From NCBI GenBank assembly GCA_025093985.1, contig JACAAK010000026.1:152391-216390 (forward strand): a DNA stretch of 64,000 bases. Direction: 5' to 3'. Positions within the stretch are counted from its first letter, which is position 1; each line of letters opens with the position of its first letter. Source of the DNA: Calvatia gigantea. Taxonomy: Eukaryota > Basidiomycota > Agaricomycetes > Agaricales > Lycoperdaceae. The notes below the pieces were generated by a model that was not told the origin of the DNA, searched no databases, and worked only from the letters and a program-made list of their open reading frames with translations. The translations under genes were made by a program, and so were the position numbers. Of this stretch, positions 9,853 to 19,981 are shown in pieces.

Positions 9853-11528
9853 TTTCCTTTTCTATTATAGATGTCTCTCTATATATTTTTCTTTAAGAAA
9901 TTTAAAGTTTTTATGGTTTTCTTTTATGAGTCTTTGAACATAACACTTTGTATTTGTTGCAAAGAAGTTCAAAACAGTAAAGAAATTTTTTCTTATTCAT
10001 TTAAATACAAGTACAAAATAGGTTTTCATAATTTGCTACTATAGGAAGTAGCGAAGTAAAGTAATTGTTTTCTACAAATAAATTTTTAGATCATGTACAT
10101 ACTGGTTACCTGTGTCTGGGAATGTGTCATGTCAAAATCAATCAACATCCTCTGGATAATATACCCAGTCAGAGTTGAATCATCAAATATCAGGAGGTTT
10201 GAGGGAATTGTTCAAGACTCGAGGGTCGACATAATTGTTTAAGATTTCCAATGTCACAAGATTGTCGACATTTTGGGGTATTTTGGTGTCTGGCTGGTTG
10301 TGGTCCGGGTGTCGATATGGTGGAGGAAGGTGTTGGTCTTGGTTCTTTGAATCGAAGGGTGGTTATCGGCATTAATTGGAGTAGGCATCGGGTAGGTGAT
10401 GGTGAGGGCCTTGGGGCCAATTGGGAGGTGGTAACCCCATTGAGGTGTCCTGATGGTACTCCTTTTGGGTTCCATTCATATAGGGCATCTGTGGGGAGAT
10501 CCTTGAGAACTCCCGATAAGGTTTCGGGAAAACTTTCAATCCTGGGGCCTTATTCTGGGAATGGAATCTTTTGTTGTTCTGTAGCATCAAGACATTCAAT
10601 CAAAGTCTGATGAGTCAAGAGGGTTGTCAGGGGAGTGACGGTTCGTAGTTTAGTTGGATAGCGAAACCCTTTGACTGCCAATTTGAAGGAATGGGGTTGA
10701 CAGGAGTGGAGTTGTGGTGGAAAGGTTGTAGTCTTCAATATTGTCTGGTGTTGCAATTCTGATAGGACGATTGGTCATCAGGGTTTGTTTAAGGGTCTGT
10801 GTTGCTTGATAACATAAGATTGGGCCCCAAAGTCAAGAGTCTTGAGTAGAGTGGGGCCTGGTGTTGTGTATTGATGTGCAATCTTGTTCTCAAACATCCT
10901 GACCCTTGTTTGGTTAGTGGTCGGTATCCTGCTAGTGACCAAATTGTGGTCTGTCAGGAAAGAGGACTACAAGGTGGCACCTAATTTTTGTGTTTGACTT
11001 TTTAGTCTTAAGCTTAACCGGGCTCATACTTCAGTGGTGTTGTGATAAACTGACAGGTGGGGTCATGGACTTTTGGAACCGTTTATTCATTTCCTACCAC
11101 TGCTGGTCTCTTTATTATGCAAAGATTTTGAACTTCATAAGATAATCTCAATTTGTCGGACGCCCTTTCGTCATGTTTCGATCACAATTCCAAATGCCTG
11201 TTCTCCTAACAATATCTTCGCCTAGGTGCATTTGCCAACCAACTTATTATAAACCGATGTTCGTATCTTCAATCCTCTTCTTTCGCTCAGTCCATTCCAA
11301 TGTCACTGTTCCACTACTCTTCCTAAAACCAGAATAGTCGCCTCTCCTAGCCTTCATTCGTTACTAGCTGAACAGCTTACTGTGGTCCACGCCCTTCAAC
11401 CATTAGAAGCTTTTAGTGTTGGGGCTTGTCGACGACCGGGGATGATGGCCCTTAGTCGTTTGATCACTTGGTCTGCCCCATGTTGCGACACGTGCATCAT
11501 GCACTGCAGTCCTACATGATGCTAATGC
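9853..11528. other. Blurred copy of H1 3' region and Copia LTR, no gene
   Basis: Aligns with 15761-17850 with heavy indels: AT-rich H1 tail, then the Pro/Cys-rich 3' ORF region (about 10200-11000), then a barely recognisable Copia LTR (ACCACTGCTGGTCTCTTTATTA resembles the LTR start). The conserved leader TGTTGCGACACGTGCATCATG precedes gag at 11483. Open frames here are accidental. Confidence 0.6.
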
Positions 11529-12230
11529 ATGTTTACCCTATTCTTAGATATGTCTAAACCGGCACCTGCTCTGCAGGGCTTTGTTCAAACCCCTAGCAGA
11601 CAGCTTCCCGTCCTTACTGGGACGGGTAATTACACCATCTGGTTGCTTCGCCTTCGGTCTGCACTTATGTGCATTTCCTTAAACGACTGCTCCTGGACCG
11701 GATGGGATTTCTCTGGAGCCATGGACAAACCCGTTCAATACGAACAGGCTTACGGACCTGAGCACCCTGCTATCCCGGCTTCTAGCACTTCGCCGGCACG
11801 TCCCGCACGACCAGGAACTCCAATTCCTGTGACTGCTGAGGAACGCCGCAGTGTTGGAATGGCCAACAACCTTCGGATGCGTGCTCTTGGGTTAATTGAG
11901 GCAACTCTCCCCAATAGTATGTTAAAGCATTCCGCCCGGGATGCTCGCGCTCTCTGGTCTCAGTTGCAGGGTCAATACGGCCTTCCTGGACCAGCTCAGG
12001 TTTATAACGAGTTCATTCGCGCAATAACGTTTGAGCTCCCCCTCGGCGGTGATCCCTCGCTCAAGATGAGCGAGCTCCAGCAAATCTTCGGGCAGCTTGA
12101 CGCCATGGATAGTGGCATCGCCCCGGAGATTGAAACGATGATCCTCCTCCACTCTCTTCACCCGTCTTTGAGCCATGTTGCTCAGACACTCCTGACCTCA
12201 AACACGTCGCTTCACGAGCTAATGGGATAA
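11529..12230 (+). pseudogene. Copia gag fragment (in-frame copy)
   Basis: Open for 233 codons with the UBN2-type Gag start (LTGTGNYTIWLLRLRSALM). It matches the gag of the full Copia element at 17830-18530 almost base for base. At four places this copy has CG where the other has CTG or CAG, so this copy stays in frame (DARALWSQLQGQYGLPGPAQ and onward) while the other is shifted. After 12230 the match degrades and the frame ends. It is an isolated fragment, useful mainly as evidence of the correct gag frame. Confidence 0.8.
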
Positions 12231-12569
12231 GGCCCGATGGTTAAGCCTTAGTCCCAACCAGTCCCATGGCAACTGCGGTTTACTTCCACCGGAGGTTTGG
12301 AGCAGCAACGGCCACAGACGAAGGAAAGCACAGCCTCCGGGTCAAAAAATCCGACACAGCCCGCACCAGGAGCACGCAACAAAAGCTTGGGAGAGGTGGC
12401 AATGCAAGGACGTCCCTGGAAAGGAAATAAGAATGGCGATGTTGCCGCAGTTGAGCACGTTAACCCTTTGGGTTCTTCAGTTTGGACATGTGTCCGAAAC
12501 CCGCAGTGTAGCTTTGGGTTCCCCTTTTCATTAAAAGACGCATCTTCCAATCCATGATTCCTCCCATTC

Positions 12570-13340
12570 CTACGCATACTGTTCGCGCATATGTCCCACT
12601 GTATCGAACCTCGTAACCTACGACCGGCATGAGGTTCTACTTCGGGGTAGTTCGGGCGAGCTGAGAGTCGTGATGGGGTTGGTAATTTGTCAGGTTTTCG
12701 CAACAGACAGGCGTCGGTTGTCATTTTTGCCTTGTTTTTCGGACCCGATTCATGGTAGTCGCAAGTGTTCCAACCCTGTTTGAATTTTCGACGCCATTGG
12801 CTTCGCATCATGCATCATCGAGGTTCGTTGAATCTTCTCAAGACCTTCCAGCTAGGTCTTCTCCTTCCTGATTGTGGTCTTTATTGCTGCAATGTCATGA
12901 TTCCGCCCTCATGAGGACTGATATTTATCATCGCCTGTAACTTGTTGACATAAGAGTCATGGTCTCCACCAGTTGTCGAATTTGGTTCGTGTCCATCAAA
13001 GAACCCTGGGTGGGCAAAGCCCCTTTGTCACTCTGTGGCGGGTGCGTATGCTGTATTTCTGCCCTGATTCTATTCTGTTTGGATGTCTTATGCTTCCGCT
13101 TCCTAATTGTTCTTCTGGTATTCAGTTGTCAAGAGTTTGAATAACTTTTCTACTCTATTGGGTTTACCATGTTGGTTTCTCCGGGTTCTTGCTTGTTACA
13201 ACCGCTTCTGATGAGTCATCGGGTCTTGTTCTTCTCGTGCCAATTCGAGAATAAGACTGTTTAATCAGCTGGTCCTGATTTGCGGGGTTCGAGCTTATAA
13301 TCTCCTGGGTTCGCGTGGTTGAGTTTTTCAACTCTGTTTC
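12570..13340 (-). pseudogene. Scrambled fragment of Gypsy family A gag
   Basis: Phrases such as CTCCACCAGTTGTCGAATTT, CATCAAAGAACC and CCTGTTTGAATTTTCGACGCC match minus-strand gag of G0/G2 (compare 57900-58290), but with so many indels that no frame survives. The pieces are in gag order and run into a family A LTR-like end at 13345-13500. Confidence 0.6.
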
Positions 13341-13344
13341 TGCA

Positions 13345-13500
13345 AGGAGGTGATGACGCTTAACCAAATGACGATTAGTCAGTTTAGCCTCAGGTGCAGC
13401 CTGGCTAAGTCTAGGAGTGGGAAAGAGAACAGAGGTGGTTAACACCGAATACAACAGGGTTATGTCCTAATACATCTAGATTATCCGGAAGGATGGAGAA

Positions 13501-13502
<2 letters not shown>
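13345..13502 (-). repeat. Degraded family A primer-site region and LTR start
   Basis: GATGACGCTTAACCAAATGACGATTAGTCAG resembles the G2 junction GGGGACGCTTAACCAAATGTTATGACC around 46960-46990 (shown only in outline). AACAGAGGTGGTTAACACCGAATACA resembles the LTR interior. It is truncated at the homopolymer block. Confidence 0.55.

Positions 13503-13588
<86 letters not shown>
13503..13588. repeat. Homopolymer block T49 followed by C37
   Basis: A pure T run of about 49 bases passes directly into a pure C run of about 37 bases, at the border between the noisy duplicate and clean repeat DNA. Such a paired run has no parallel elsewhere in the window. It may be an assembly artefact or an unstable polypurine/polypyrimidine tract. 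Confidence 0.95.
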
Positions 13589-13612
13589 ATCTTACCAACT
13601 AAGGTTGTAACA
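13589..13612 (+). repeat. Last ~20 bp of a family A LTR
   Basis: ACCAACTAAGGTTGTAACA is the LTR end seen at 3737-3755. It is followed by the same flank, CTTTCTCCTAA, so this is a second copy of the solo-LTR locus cut off by the homopolymer block. Confidence 0.7.
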
Positions 13613-14195
13613 CTTTCTCCTAAGTCTATATTAATTAACCAAATTATTAGCCTGTATTAATCTATATAATTACTTTATCAGCCAGTGTCAGCCAAGTTAA
13701 TTTTATTATCATTTATCTTGATCTCTCCAGTTAGGTTATCAGTTTACCCAGTTATATTATCAGTTATCTTACTATCAGTAAATCCTTATTTATTATCAGC
13801 CTGTCTCAATCTACTCAATTTTATGATCAGTCCATGTTATTTTCCATAATTATCTTATCACTCTTGTTATCAGTTATTATCTTACTATCAGTGTCTTTAT
13901 CTTATATACCTTGTTATCAGCCTGTATTGATGTATAGTATTATCTTATCAGCTAGTGTTAGCCAAGTTGATCTCATTATCAGTTTATCATCACTTGTTAT
14001 CTTACTATCAGTCCATTTTTATCTTATTCAACAAGGGAATTTACCCTTAAACACCATGATACTGACTGGATAGCAGTAACCAGTCTGATTGCGAAGATGT
14101 TATGAATATCAATATTTATCTATATAGAGGGGAATAATAGGGTGTCTGGGGGCTTCTGGGGGGCTATAAGAGGGGGACAATGGTGTAGGCTGACA
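13613..14195. repeat. TTATCAGT-type degenerate repeats, no gene
   Basis: Same repeat phrases as 3756-4190 (AGCCAAGTTAATTTTATTATC, TTATCTTACTATCAGT). From 14100 it becomes a G-rich spacer (GGGGGCTTCTGGGGGGCTATAAGAGG). No coding signal. Confidence 0.6.
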
Positions 14196-14330
14196 AATTT
14201 TAGTCAGAATTAGTCAGAATTGGTAATCCTGTGCTGTTTTTACACAGCCGTTGTCAGAATAGCACAGGATTTGTCATGCTTTGTCAGAATAGCACAGGAT
14301 TAGTCAGAACTGACTAAGCATTTGTAAGCC
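14196..14330 (+). repeat. GTCAGAATAGCACAGGATT short tandem repeats
   Basis: Three to four units containing GTCAGAATAGCACAGGATT or a variant, beginning ACAAATTTTAGTCAGAATT. It is the inverse counterpart of 5270-5345 and precedes the right arm of the long inverted repeat. Confidence 0.75.
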
Positions 14331-14637
14331 TTCATCCCACTCTCTTATCCTGAGCTGCCCAAATAGCACAGCATTTGTCAGAACTTACAAAGCAAAAAAC
14401 TTCCCACTGTCCATTCTTCCACTCTCTAATGTCTGAAGGCTGGCCAGATTATCAGGTTGGCCAAATATTGTTGATAAGATAATTATACATTGACATGGAC
14501 TGATAATAAAACTGAGTAGATTGGTATAGTAGATAAGAATGGGCTGATAGTAAGATAACAACTGATAATGAGATTAACTTGGCTAACACTAGCTGATAAG
14601 GTGATTATACAAGTTAACATTGATTGATAATGAAGTT
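14325..14637 (-). repeat. 313-bp inverted repeat, right arm
   Basis: Reverse complement of 4011-4323, about 98% identical by hand comparison. The first bases overlap the end of the preceding short-repeat tract. Confidence 0.85.
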
Positions 14638-14939
14638 GAGTAGGTGTGATAGAATGTGAAGCCTTCCTGTGTGCTGCATGAACTTGAAGTTCTTGTTGCT
14701 CAATTACAACTGAGGAATGGAAACATCTCAGATTTGCAGATGTATTTGGGCAGTCATCAGGAATTCATGCATGCCACAATCCAAACCCACAGTACAGAAC
14801 CAAATTAATAGTGTATTCCTTGATTTACACTATAAAGTGTCTTCCACTAAATACACTGGACTGGTGCATAAAACACAGCTCTAGTCAACACTAACTGCAC
14901 TGAGAATCAGGTAAGACAGTCCTGAAGCTGTAAAGCTTT
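14638..14939. other. Unassigned DNA left of the nested cluster
   Basis: About 300 bp of non-repetitive AT-rich sequence between the inverted repeat and the G0 LTR. No open frame, RNA gene or repeat partner was recognised. The 5 bases before the LTR are GCTTT; because the other end of G0 is lost, a target duplication cannot be checked. Confidence 0.5.
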
Positions 14940-15213
14940 TGTTATGACCTTAGTCTGAGTTTATCTCAGGTTGCAACTTAGGCTAAGACTTGAGGGTGAG
15001 TAAGGGGAGAGGGACAAAGGTGGTTAAGCATACCAAATACAGGGACATGTATGTATGCTTAAATACGAGAGACATTCAGTTGAACAGATGGAGTTAACTA
15101 TGTGAAACATCCGATGATAATGGCATAGTAGTTCTACAAGTCACTACTCAGAAATCACTGGGACATGAATAGCTGAAACAGGTACAGAAGATGATTGGAA
15201 TGCAGACAAGTAC
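14940..15213 (-). repeat. G0 3' LTR, outer part
   Basis: 274 bp beginning TGTTATGACCTTAGTCTGAG and carrying family A landmarks (AGACTTGAGGGTGAGTAAGG, GTGGTTAAGCATACC). It ends at AGTAC, the H1 target duplication. The LTR resumes at 52910-52941; joined length is about 306 bp, matching the 308-313 bp of other family A LTRs. Confidence 0.92.
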
Positions 15214-15760
15214 TGTTATAGTGAGATCAGCTTATTACTAAGCTGACCCAATATCTATCACACAGATGATATCAGAGGGGACTCCTTCTCAAAGGCTCAA
15301 AGAATAGACAAAGTAATACAACTACTTTGGATATTTTTAAGTCTTATGATCAAAGGTCTATCCTCAGAGTATAACTCCTTAACATCTTACAGAGTACACT
15401 TAATAGTTTAGAAGCAACATCTTAAGAGCAGAGAGTAAGAGTGTGTTAAGAGTTATAGATTGAGTCTCCATCTAACCAAGTAGAAATGATGCTGTCTACT
15501 GGTCAAGTTGAAGGGTTTATATACTACAGCAGTGTACTACTGTATTGTACTGTATTTGTATGTTACATGTCTATATATGGTATTTGAAAAGTGGTACAAC
15601 TTCAAAGTGATACAACTTTGAATTATGACATAAGCTGTGCTATTTATGTGTATTAAGTTCTAGGTGAGTCTGGCTACATTCTAGGTCTGTCTAGATACAT
15701 GCTAGTCTTCAAGGTGTTCTAGAACCTGTATTATCTAAGTAAATACACAAGCTCATAACA
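15214..15760 (-). repeat. H1 3' LTR (family B)
   Basis: 547 bp, plus strand TGTTATAGTGAGATCAGC...GCTCATAACA. On the element's own strand it is preceded by a purine tract (AGAAAAGGATAA, plus-strand 15761-15772 complement), the expected polypurine tract. AGTAC precedes it at 15209-15213. Confidence 0.93.
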
Positions 15761-16337
15761 TTATCCTTTTCTATTATAGATGTCTCATCTATATATTTTT
15801 CTTTAAGAAATTTTAAAGTTTTTATGTTTTATTTTATGAGTTTTTGAGCATAACATTTTTTTATTATTTTTGTAAAGAAATTTCAAAACAAGTAAAGAAA
15901 TTTTTTATTTATTTATTTAAATACAAGTACAAATATAAGGTTTTCATAATTTGCTACTATAGCGAAGTAGCGAAGTAAAGTAAATTTTATCTACAAGTAA
16001 ATTTTCAGATCATGTATCCTACTGGTTCACCTGTGATATTGGCAATTGTGTCATTGTCAAAATCAAACTCAACATCCTCTGGATAATAGCTACCCAGTCA
16101 GAGTTGATATCCATCGACAATATAAGTCAGGAGGTTTGAGGGAATTGTTCAAGGACTCGAGGGTCGACATAATTGTTTAAGATTTCCAATGTCACAAGAT
16201 TTGTCAGAGCATTTTGGGGTGAATTTTGGGGTGTACTTGGGCCTGGTTGTGGTGACAGTTGTCAGAATATGAGTGGAGGAAGGGGTGTTGGTCTTGGTGT
16301 TCTGAGTTGAATCAGAATGGGTGGTGTTATCGGCATG
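15761..16337. other. AT-rich H1 tail between 3' ORF and LTR
   Basis: Runs of T and A with no open frame. It contains the putative polypurine tract next to the LTR. The function of the remaining ~550 bp is not visible. Confidence 0.5.
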
Positions 16338-17244
16338 TCAATTGGAGGTATCGGCATGGGAAGGTAGATTGGTGAGGGCCTTGGGGCCACAGGAGAGGGA
16401 GGTGGTAACCCCAATGAGAGGTGTACCAGTGTGGTGAAACTCCTCTTTGTGTTGGAGTTCATAAAGGGCATCTGTGGGGAGATCCTTGCAGTCAACTCCC
16501 AGATAAGGATTTCGGGCACAAAACTTTGCAAAGTGCCTGGGGCCTTTCATTCTGCAGTGAATGCAGTAATACTTTCTGCATTGTGTCTTGAAATAGCCCA
16601 CTCCAAGACATATCTCACAGTATAAGTCTCGATGTTGAGTCAAGAGAGGTTGTCAGGAGGAAGTTGCAGCAAGCTGTCGAGTAGCTTGTGCAGTTGGAAT
16701 AGACAGAATACTCCTGTTTGCAGGAGCCACATTTGAAGGTTTGGGTAGTTGACAAGGAGTGATGGGAGTTGGTGGTAGGAAAGGTTGTCAGGAGCTTCCA
16801 AGATTTGTCGCAGGTCAGTCTGCAACTTGTTGACTGAGGACTGGAGTTGGTTCCTCAGTGGGTTGTGTAAGGGTCTTGAGTGTTTGCTTGATAACCCTAA
16901 GATGGGGGCCCACAATAAGATTGCAAAAGAGGTCATTGTAGTAGAGTGTGGTGCTCTGGAGTGCCTTGTAGTAATTGCATCGTGCAATTCTTGCTTCATC
17001 AAAAGCAAGCCTGACTTCCTGTATTTGGTTAGTGAGTCGAGTATCCCTGCCATAAGTGGACACAAAGTTGGTGGTTGCTCGTTCAGATGAAAGAGTGGAT
17101 CATACATAGGGTGGCATCCTGAAGTGTTGATGTTGCAGTTTGACTTTGTTTAGTCTTAGAGTCTGAACCAGGAGTTCATACTCTCAGTGGTGGTGTCTGT
17201 GATAAGACTGGAGAAGGTGGGGGTATAGGAGTTTTGGGGAGAGG
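16338..17244 (-). pseudogene. H1 3' accessory ORF with double Cys/His motif
   Basis: Read on the minus strand from the Copia insertion point, one frame covers about 17063 to 16338 with a few in-frame stops. It encodes a helical-looking segment (TNQIQEVRLAFDEARIARCN), a Pro-rich linker, and a C-terminal module CEICLGVGYFKTQC followed by YCIHCRMKGPRHFAKFC. That module is two consecutive zinc-knuckle-like units. Its N-terminal Ser/Pro-rich part lies across the Copia insertion at about 24060-24180. It sits downstream of the chromodomain, where retroviruses carry env, and resembles the 3' ORF of H2 in position and Cys/His layout. Function unknown. Confidence 0.6.
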
Positions 17245-17652
17245 TGTTGAATCTCGATCCATACCACTACGCTGGTTCAGTCTACTTATAGCTGAAACGG
17301 ATTCTTGAGTACTTCACTCTTGAAGAGAGATAACGAACAATGTACTAGACCGCACTCTAGGTTGCTGGTCATGGTCTATTGAATAGAACAATGTACGCAG
17401 TATGCTCTGTATATGCTACTGGCAGATAAGACCTCACCTGTATTAGGTAGAACGGCGCACAGACCAGAGACATTAGATATATAAGACCTATGTAGTATGC
17501 GTATATTCTTTAGACAATCCAGTCTACTTTCTGCTCATCATTCCACTCCAATATCCACTAGTTACCATCTACAACCAGTATCTCAACAAACCCAGTGAGT
17601 ACGACTCCCCTCTGCCACTAGCGCAAGCTATTGTGGTGTACTCGTCTTAACA
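17245..17652 (+). repeat. Copia 5' LTR
   Basis: 408 bp, TG...CA ends. It contains a TATATAAG box (about 17471-17478) that could serve as the element promoter. It is nearly identical to 23651-24059; one difference is AACGAAC here against AACTGAAC there. Confidence 0.95.
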
Positions 17653-17669
17653 GGTTATGGGCCCCGACC
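17653..17669 (+). promoter_or_regulatory. Copia primer-binding site, initiator-tRNA anticodon type
   Basis: GGTTATGGGCCCCGACC directly follows the LTR. Its complement reads GGGCCCATAACC, matching the anticodon stem-loop of an initiator tRNA-Met (CAU anticodon) rather than a tRNA 3' end. Drosophila copia is known to use such a half-tRNA primer. The assignment here is inferred from that resemblance. Confidence 0.7.
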
Positions 17670-17829
17670 GCCGCTCACTCCAACCACACTTCACAACGCT
17701 GGTAGAGTGTAGGAGGCTACGGTCGTACGCAACCTGGGAGATGGTGGCCCTTTGGTCCATTTGATCCCTTGGTCTGCCCCATGTTGCGACACGTGCATCA
17801 TGCACTGCAGTCCTACATGATGCTAATGC

Positions 17830-19108
17830 ATGTTTACCCTATTCTTAGATATGTCTAAACCGGCACCTGCTCTGCAGGGCTTTGTTCAAACCCCTAGCAG
17901 ACAGCTTCCCGTCCTTACTGGGACGGGTAATTACACCATCTGGTTGCTTCGCCTTCGGTCTGCACTTATGTGCATTTCCTTAAACGACTGCTCCTGGACC
18001 GGATGGGATTTCTCTGGAGCCATGGACAAACCCGTTCAATACGAACAGGCTTACGGACCTGAGCACCCTGCTATCCCGGCTTCTAGCACTTCGCCGGCAC
18101 GTCCCGCACGACCAGGAACTCCAATTCCTGTGACTGCTGAGGAACGCCGCAGTGTTGGAATGGCCAACAACCTTCGGATGCGTGCTCTTGGGTTAATTGA
18201 GGCAACTCTCCCCAATAGTATGTTAAAGCATTCCGCCCAGGGATGCTCGCGCTCTCTGGTCTCAGTTGCAGGGTCAATACGGCCTTCCTGGACCAGCTCA
18301 GGTTTATAACGAGTTCATTCGCGCAATAACGTTTGAGCTCCCCCTCGGCGGTGATCCCTCGCTCAAGATGAGCTGAGCTCCAGCAAATCTTCGGGCAGCT
18401 TGACGCCATGGATAGTGGCATCGCCCCGGAGATTGAAACGATGATCCTCCTCCACTCTCTTCACCCTGTCTTTGAGCCATGTTGCTCAGACACTCCTGAC
18501 CTCAAACACTGTCGCTTCACGAGCTAACGTGGGATAAGGCCCGAAGTGGCATTATAGCCGCTTACGCCTCCAACCAGACTGCCCATGCGCAACGTGCGCG
18601 CTTTACTCCACGACAGGGAGGTGGGCAGCAGCAACAGCAGCGCCAGCAGCAGCAGCAGGGAAAGCAGCAGCCTCCGGGGTCTAAAAAACCCCAGCAGCAG
18701 CCCCAGCAGCAGCAGCAGCAGCAACAGCAAAAGCCATCTGGAGGAGAAGGCGATGGCGAGAAGAAATGCCGATGGCGCCCCCGAGGAAAAGGAAAAGGAA
18801 AGGGAAAGGAGGGAGGTGCGCAAGGCAATGCCGCCACCTCTTCCGGCTACATCCAGGATGTGGATTTCGTGTCGCAGGCACAAACTGTGCCGCCACCATC
18901 CACTCGTTCTCTTGTAGAAGCAACGCATCGAGCCAAGACACCTCCCATTGCATCTAATCCCACTGCCACCGGCAGCAATGCCACTCCGCTCGTGTCGCGC
19001 ATCACTGCACCCGAGCCCGAACTTCATCGCAAACCTTCGGTGAAAGCCAAGGTTACCGCACTGAAGAAATGGGACGAACGTCTCAAGTCAACTTCTTCGT
19101 CGGGCTGA
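17830..19108 (+). pseudogene. Copia gag (frameshifted as given)
   Basis: Starts MFTLFLDMSKPAPALQ or at the inner Met (17851). A UBN2-like capsid domain (LTGTGNYTIWLLRLRSALM) is followed by single-base frame breaks at about 18239, 18373, 18466 and 18508. The correct frame then continues through a Gln-rich run (18624-18730) and a Lys/Arg/Gly-rich stretch (RPRGKGKGKGG) to a stop at 19106-19108. The fragment at 11529-12230 lacks these extra bases. No CCHC knuckle was seen; the basic stretch may bind RNA instead. Confidence 0.75.
18624..18730 (+). repeat. CAG/CAA trinucleotide tract in Copia gag
   Basis: Interrupted runs of CAGCAGCAACAGCAG type coding poly-Gln with Pro, Gly and Lys breaks. It is likely length-variable between copies. 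Confidence 0.9.
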
Positions 19109-19981
19109 GAGTTCGGAGGAGATGTGGAAGTGTTTTGATGAAATGGATGTTGAGTCCTCTCCATCCACCATCACAAGAAAGGAAGACATGATCGCGTGGC
19201 CGGCCCCAGTGTATAACAGGCTGGCGATTATCAAGAAACCCAAGCCGCTCAAGAAGAAGCAGGCACCGAAGGAGTTCGAGTCTGTCCTCGAGTCGGTCCT
19301 AGATGACAACGACTCGGACACCGACTACGGTTCCGACGGAGGGTGCAGGTCAGTACCTTCAACTGACTACTATTCTTGTTCTGATGCAGAGGATGATGTG
19401 CAGCCCCATCAACAGATGGGACGGAACAATACAGACACAGGATCTGTCCGCCTCAGAGCGGGACACCCTGGAGATTCCGAGGTTGAGTTGGGACGACCAG
19501 GTGGCCGCTGAAGAGAGCGGGGCACCTATGCAGATGTAGCACGTCGTCCACCTCCTGTAGGGACTCGTCGTAGACACCGCTGTACAGATTTCCTCAATTG
19601 CAATGTATGCTGGAAGCACGGCTCAAGGCGCTTCCCCTTCTGCTTATTCCGCTGGTATAACTAAGCTGGAAAGTAAGATGAACGCTACATATACCGTGAA
19701 TAATCATGAGTATTCAGACAAGTTAAGGTCAGAACTCCACGAAGAGCTACGAGGATCTTAATAAGATCATCACATATCACATTTGTGACTTGTCTCAGTG
19801 CCAAAAGTGTCGAGAAGAAGGGAATAAACATTCTGTGAATAACGCAGACTGGCTCCTTGATTCTGGAGCATCGTACCATGTCACCGGTTATCTCTCTGAT
19901 TTCGCAGAGGTTAAGATGGGCCATTTCGGGCTTATACAAGCCGCTGGCAACCGGATTTATGAAATGACAGGATGAGGGTCT
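19109..19981 (+). pseudogene. Copia gag-protease region, broken
   Basis: Contains an acidic/Lys-rich linker (about 19116-19511), then frame breaks, then the aspartic protease core WLLDSGASYHVT near 19852. A TGA follows at about 19974 where the sense reading would be an Arg (MTG-stop-GSVIF). The protease active-site DSG is intact, but several stops and frame changes between 19512 and 19830 would prevent a continuous Gag-Pol. Confidence 0.7.

Larger units (their letters stand above)
9123..13502. repeat. Indel-ridden second version of 15005-19000 plus Gypsy gag/LTR
   Basis: The block is colinear with 15005 onward: family A LTR, the same H1 insertion junction (CAAGTAC then TGTTATAGTG at 9333), family B LTR (to about 9852), H1 3' ORF region, a blurred Copia LTR (about 11060-11400) and Copia gag (11529-12230). 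A minus-strand family A gag/LTR-like piece (about 12570-13500) follows. Most differences are 1-4 base deletions, often several per 20 bp, except 11470-12230, which is nearly perfect. It behaves like unpolished long-read sequence or a very decayed duplication. No functional gene should be inferred here. Confidence 0.8.

Noticed and set aside
10190..10756. Several 60-119 codon frames in the noisy block
   Set aside because: They arise from the indel-scrambled copy of the H1 3' region and do not align in frame with any domain.
13503..13588. The T run as a poly(A) tail of a LINE or retrocopy on the minus strand
   Set aside because: It is followed directly by a C run, has no adjoining retrocopy or target duplication, and borders sequence of poor quality.
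18524..19027. Leu-rich minus-strand frames opposite Copia gag
   Set aside because: They are the antisense of the CAG-rich gag tract, which creates runs of Leu and Cys codons by composition.
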